NCBI RefSeq assembly: GCF_002216775.1
Contig: NZ_CP022315.1
Location: 186,001 to 250,000, forward strand
Source of the DNA: Virgibacillus phasianinus
Lineage (GTDB): Bacteria; Bacillota; Bacilli; Bacillales; Amphibacillaceae
Reading direction: 5' to 3'
Length of the DNA: 64,000 bases
In this document: positions 62,159 through 64,000 of the stretch, one piece after another
Position numbering within the stretch: the first letter of the stretch is position 1
Layout: each line of letters begins with the position of its first letter
Position numbers and translations under genes: made by a program
The notes under the pieces: model-generated
What the model was told of the DNA's origin: nothing
The model's input: only the letters and a program-made list of their open reading frames with translations
The model's database searches: none

Positions 62159-62653
62159 TTAATTTACAATTTCTTTTACAGTGGTTAATGCTTCTTTTAG
62201 CTCAGCGTTTTTCCCAGACTGTTCCAAGGTAAACCAAGAGATCCCCGGAATAAATAGGACAAAGCAAATAACAACCAACATAATAGCCCAGCCAGGAAAT
62301 GCAGAAGGATCTTTTATCATAACGCCAATAACTAAGGAAATAACGGCTGTAAATACTCCAATAATGAATGGTGAAGGGAAGGTAATCTTGTTGATATCGT
62401 CTAAATATGAGATCAAGGTATTCACTTTGATTTTTAATAGTTTCTGTTCAAGTCTATTTAATTCACCAAGCTTTCTATCGAGTAATGGTAAATTACGATA
62501 AAAAGCCAGGTTATATTTCATATTGCTGCGTTTCTGACTCTCACTTTCACTGCTCATTATAAGATGATTTTGCAACTTAAACAGGAACTTTTCTGTATCA
62601 TGCTCTTTTAAAATAGATCTGAGTTCCTTACTGATTCCACTAGATAATTCCAA
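62159..62653 (-). CDS. Membrane protein of unknown function, two helices
   Basis: A 164-residue protein: a helical, charged N-terminal 90 residues (SSGISKELRSILKEHDTEKF, LPLLDRKLGELNRLEQKLL) followed by two membrane helices (about 97-112 and 121-143) and a short tail. I do not recognise the family. It stands alone between two aldehyde dehydrogenase genes on the same strand. Confidence 0.6.
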   Translation of the reverse strand: MELSSGISKELRSILKEHDTEKFLFKLQNHLIMSSESESQKRSNMKYNLAFYRNLPLLDRKLGELNRLEQKLLKIKVNTLISYLDDINKITFPSPFIIGVFTAVISLVIGVMIKDPSAFPGWAIMLVVICFVLFIPGISWFTLEQSGKNAELKEALTTVKEIVN

Positions 62654-62740
62654 GATTAAACAACTCCAAAATAGATTTCAGATGCACATGCCATCCTTAT
62701 CCTATTCTATTGGAGCAGTAAGAGTTTTATAACAGGAATA

Positions 62741-62772
62741 AAAAAAGAGCGGGATGGTACCCCGCTCCTTTT
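62741..62772 (-). terminator. Terminator of the last aldehyde dehydrogenase gene
   Basis: GAGCGGG and CCCGCTC pair around ATGGTAC with a T-run on the minus strand. Confidence 0.82.
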
Positions 62773-62776
62773 CAAC

Positions 62777-64000
62777 CTATTCCTCTAAATTCAGCACAAT
62801 TAGTCGTTCTTCTGTCATTTCTTCGATGGAATATTTGGGACCTTCTTTTCCCCATCCACTGTTTTTCACTCCACCGTACGGCATGAGGTCAACACGATAC
62901 TGGGAGGAATCATTGATCATCATTCCACCAACTTCAACTCGTTTTGCAACATAAAATGCTGTATCAAGATTCTTGGTAAAGATGCCACCTTGCAGCCCGT
63001 ATGGCGATTCATTGACATCTTCTATACATGTATCTATATCATGAAATGGAATTGTACAAAGAACTGGAGCAAAAATTTCATCACATACTACCCGCATATC
63101 CTTTTGGACATCCGTTAAAACAGTTGGGTAATACACTGTTCCCTCACGTTTTCCTCCTACTACCACTTTCGCTCCATTTTCAACGGCTTCATTGACCCAA
63201 TCTTCCGCACGTTTTGCTTCATCCTCAGAAATCATTGGACCAACATCAGTATTTTTATCATTCGGATCGCCGACATTCAATTCCTTAATTGCCTGCAATA
63301 GTTTCTGCTGGAATGAATCTTGGATGGATTCATGAACGTAGACACGCTGAACGGAAATACAAACTTGTCCGGCAAAAGCAAAGCTCTTTTGCGCAACATT
63401 TGCTGCAGCTTTTTCGATATCTGCTTCTTTATCAACAATTACTGGTGAATTATTACCTAGTTCCAGAATTAATTTATTCAACCCAGTATTTTGTTTTAAT
63501 TTAAGTCCTACTTCAGCACTTCCTGTAAACGTGTAGACAGATATCCGCTTGTCCTGCTGCATTTGTTTACCAATGACTGACCCGGAACCAGCAACCACGT
63601 TTAATAAACCAGCTGGCAAGCCTGCTTCTTGAAACAATCTGGCCATTCGTAAAGCAGTTGTTGGTGTAGCACTGGCCGGCTTTAATACGACTGCATTTCC
63701 CGCCGCAATTGCTGGACCAATTTTATGTGCAACTAGATTTAATGGGAAGTTAAATGGACTTATTGCTCCTACTACCCCAACAGGCACACGAATAGTAAAA
63801 GCCATGCGATTTTCGGATCCTGGCGCCGCTTCTACAGGAACGCCATGACCACTGATACGTTTCGCTTCTTCGGCGGACAATTCAAAGGTCTGTGTAGCCC
63901 GATCAACCTCCGTTCGCGCCTGTTTAAGTGGTTTACCAGCTTCCTTGACAATAGAATTAGCAAATTCCTCTTTATTTTCCTGAAGCAATTCAGAAACCTG
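62777..64000 (-). CDS. Aldehyde dehydrogenase family protein (5' end outside window)
   Basis: 408 codons are visible and the frame stays open to position 64000, so about 70 N-terminal residues are missing. Motifs include ISPFNFPLNLVAHKI, LKPASATPTTA, FTGSAEVGLKLKQ, catalytic Glu in LELGNNSPVIVDKEAD and catalytic Cys in FAFAGQVCISVQR. The AGQVCIS form is that of semialdehyde or phosphoglyceraldehyde-type dehydrogenases rather than betaine aldehyde enzymes. It is clearly different from the neighbour at 60586. Confidence 0.88.
   Translation of the reverse strand, partial: QVSELLQENKEEFANSIVKEAGKPLKQARTEVDRATQTFELSAEEAKRISGHGVPVEAAPGSENRMAFTIRVPVGVVGAISPFNFPLNLVAHKIGPAIAAGNAVVLKPASATPTTALRMARLFQEAGLPAGLLNVVAGSGSVIGKQMQQDKRISVYTFTGSAEVGLKLKQNTGLNKLILELGNNSPVIVDKEADIEKAAANVAQKSFAFAGQVCISVQRVYVHESIQDSFQQKLLQAIKELNVGDPNDKNTDVGPMISEDEAKRAEDWVNEAVENGAKVVVGGKREGTVYYPTVLTDVQKDMRVVCDEIFAPVLCTIPFHDIDTCIEDVNESPYGLQGGIFTKNLDTAFYVAKRVEVGGMMINDSSQYRVDLMPYGGVKNSGWGKEGPKYSIEEMTEERLIVLNLEE

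Overview
The window is a chromosomal segment of a low-GC, endospore-forming Firmicute of the family Bacillaceae. The gene content (prsA, yhaLMNO, yhaPQ, yhaR, yheA, an alpha/beta-type SASP gene, a YjcZ-type spore peptide gene, a GerA-type germination operon, sigI-rsgI, bmrCD-like genes) follows Bacillus subtilis. The opuA-type glycine betaine importer, two GbsR-type regulators and the interspersed palindromic repeats suggest a moderately halophilic relative such as Virgibacillus, Oceanobacillus or Lentibacillus. The genus is an inference.

Layout. 1-1618: 5' part of opuAA (cut by the window edge), divergent from a GbsR-type regulator gene. 1898-14287: a block resembling the B. subtilis yha region (yhaI, DUF3267 protein, prsA, yhaL, yhaM, yhaN, yhaO, yhaP, yhaQ) with a second GbsR-type gene between yhaN and yhaM, then a small HTH/membrane-protein pair and yhzD. 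14368-18509: a Rieske/FAD oxidoreductase, a pyruvate-oxidase-like ThDP enzyme and a DUF1259 protein. 19050-29087: yhaR, yheA, a PucR-like regulator, an MsmX-type ABC ATPase, a SASP, fumarase, a phospholipase-C-like protein, an MFS permease, an IDEAL-domain protein, a CDF metal exporter and a GNAT enzyme. 29139-37802: azlCD, a BtuF-like protein, methionine aminopeptidase, an SDR, an M20 peptidase and the methionine-to-cysteine operon yrrT-luxS-mccA-mccB. 38009-43140: a YhcN lipoprotein, YhdB, sigI-rsgI, a PRC-barrel protein and a membrane-anchored trypsin-like protease. 43185-47313: a BmrCD-like heterodimeric multidrug ABC exporter behind an attenuator with a 24-residue leader peptide. 47382-53095: a zinc-ribbon protein, a TDT-like membrane protein and a GerA-B-C operon whose A gene is frameshifted. 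53132-64000: an aldo/keto reductase, a MarR-MMPL efflux operon, an extra murG, a MATE pump and two aldehyde dehydrogenases (the last one cut by the window edge).

Common themes are osmoprotection, envelope and secretion quality control, sporulation/germination and drug efflux. The most interesting non-coding structure is the bmrCD leader: a near-consensus promoter, a short leader ORF with a strong ribosome-binding site, and mutually exclusive antiterminator and terminator stems followed by a second terminator. The window also carries several interspersed palindromic repeat families, at least one of them MITE-like with terminal inverted repeats and one copy holding a nested hairpin. No rRNA, tRNA, CRISPR array, prophage or transposase gene was seen.
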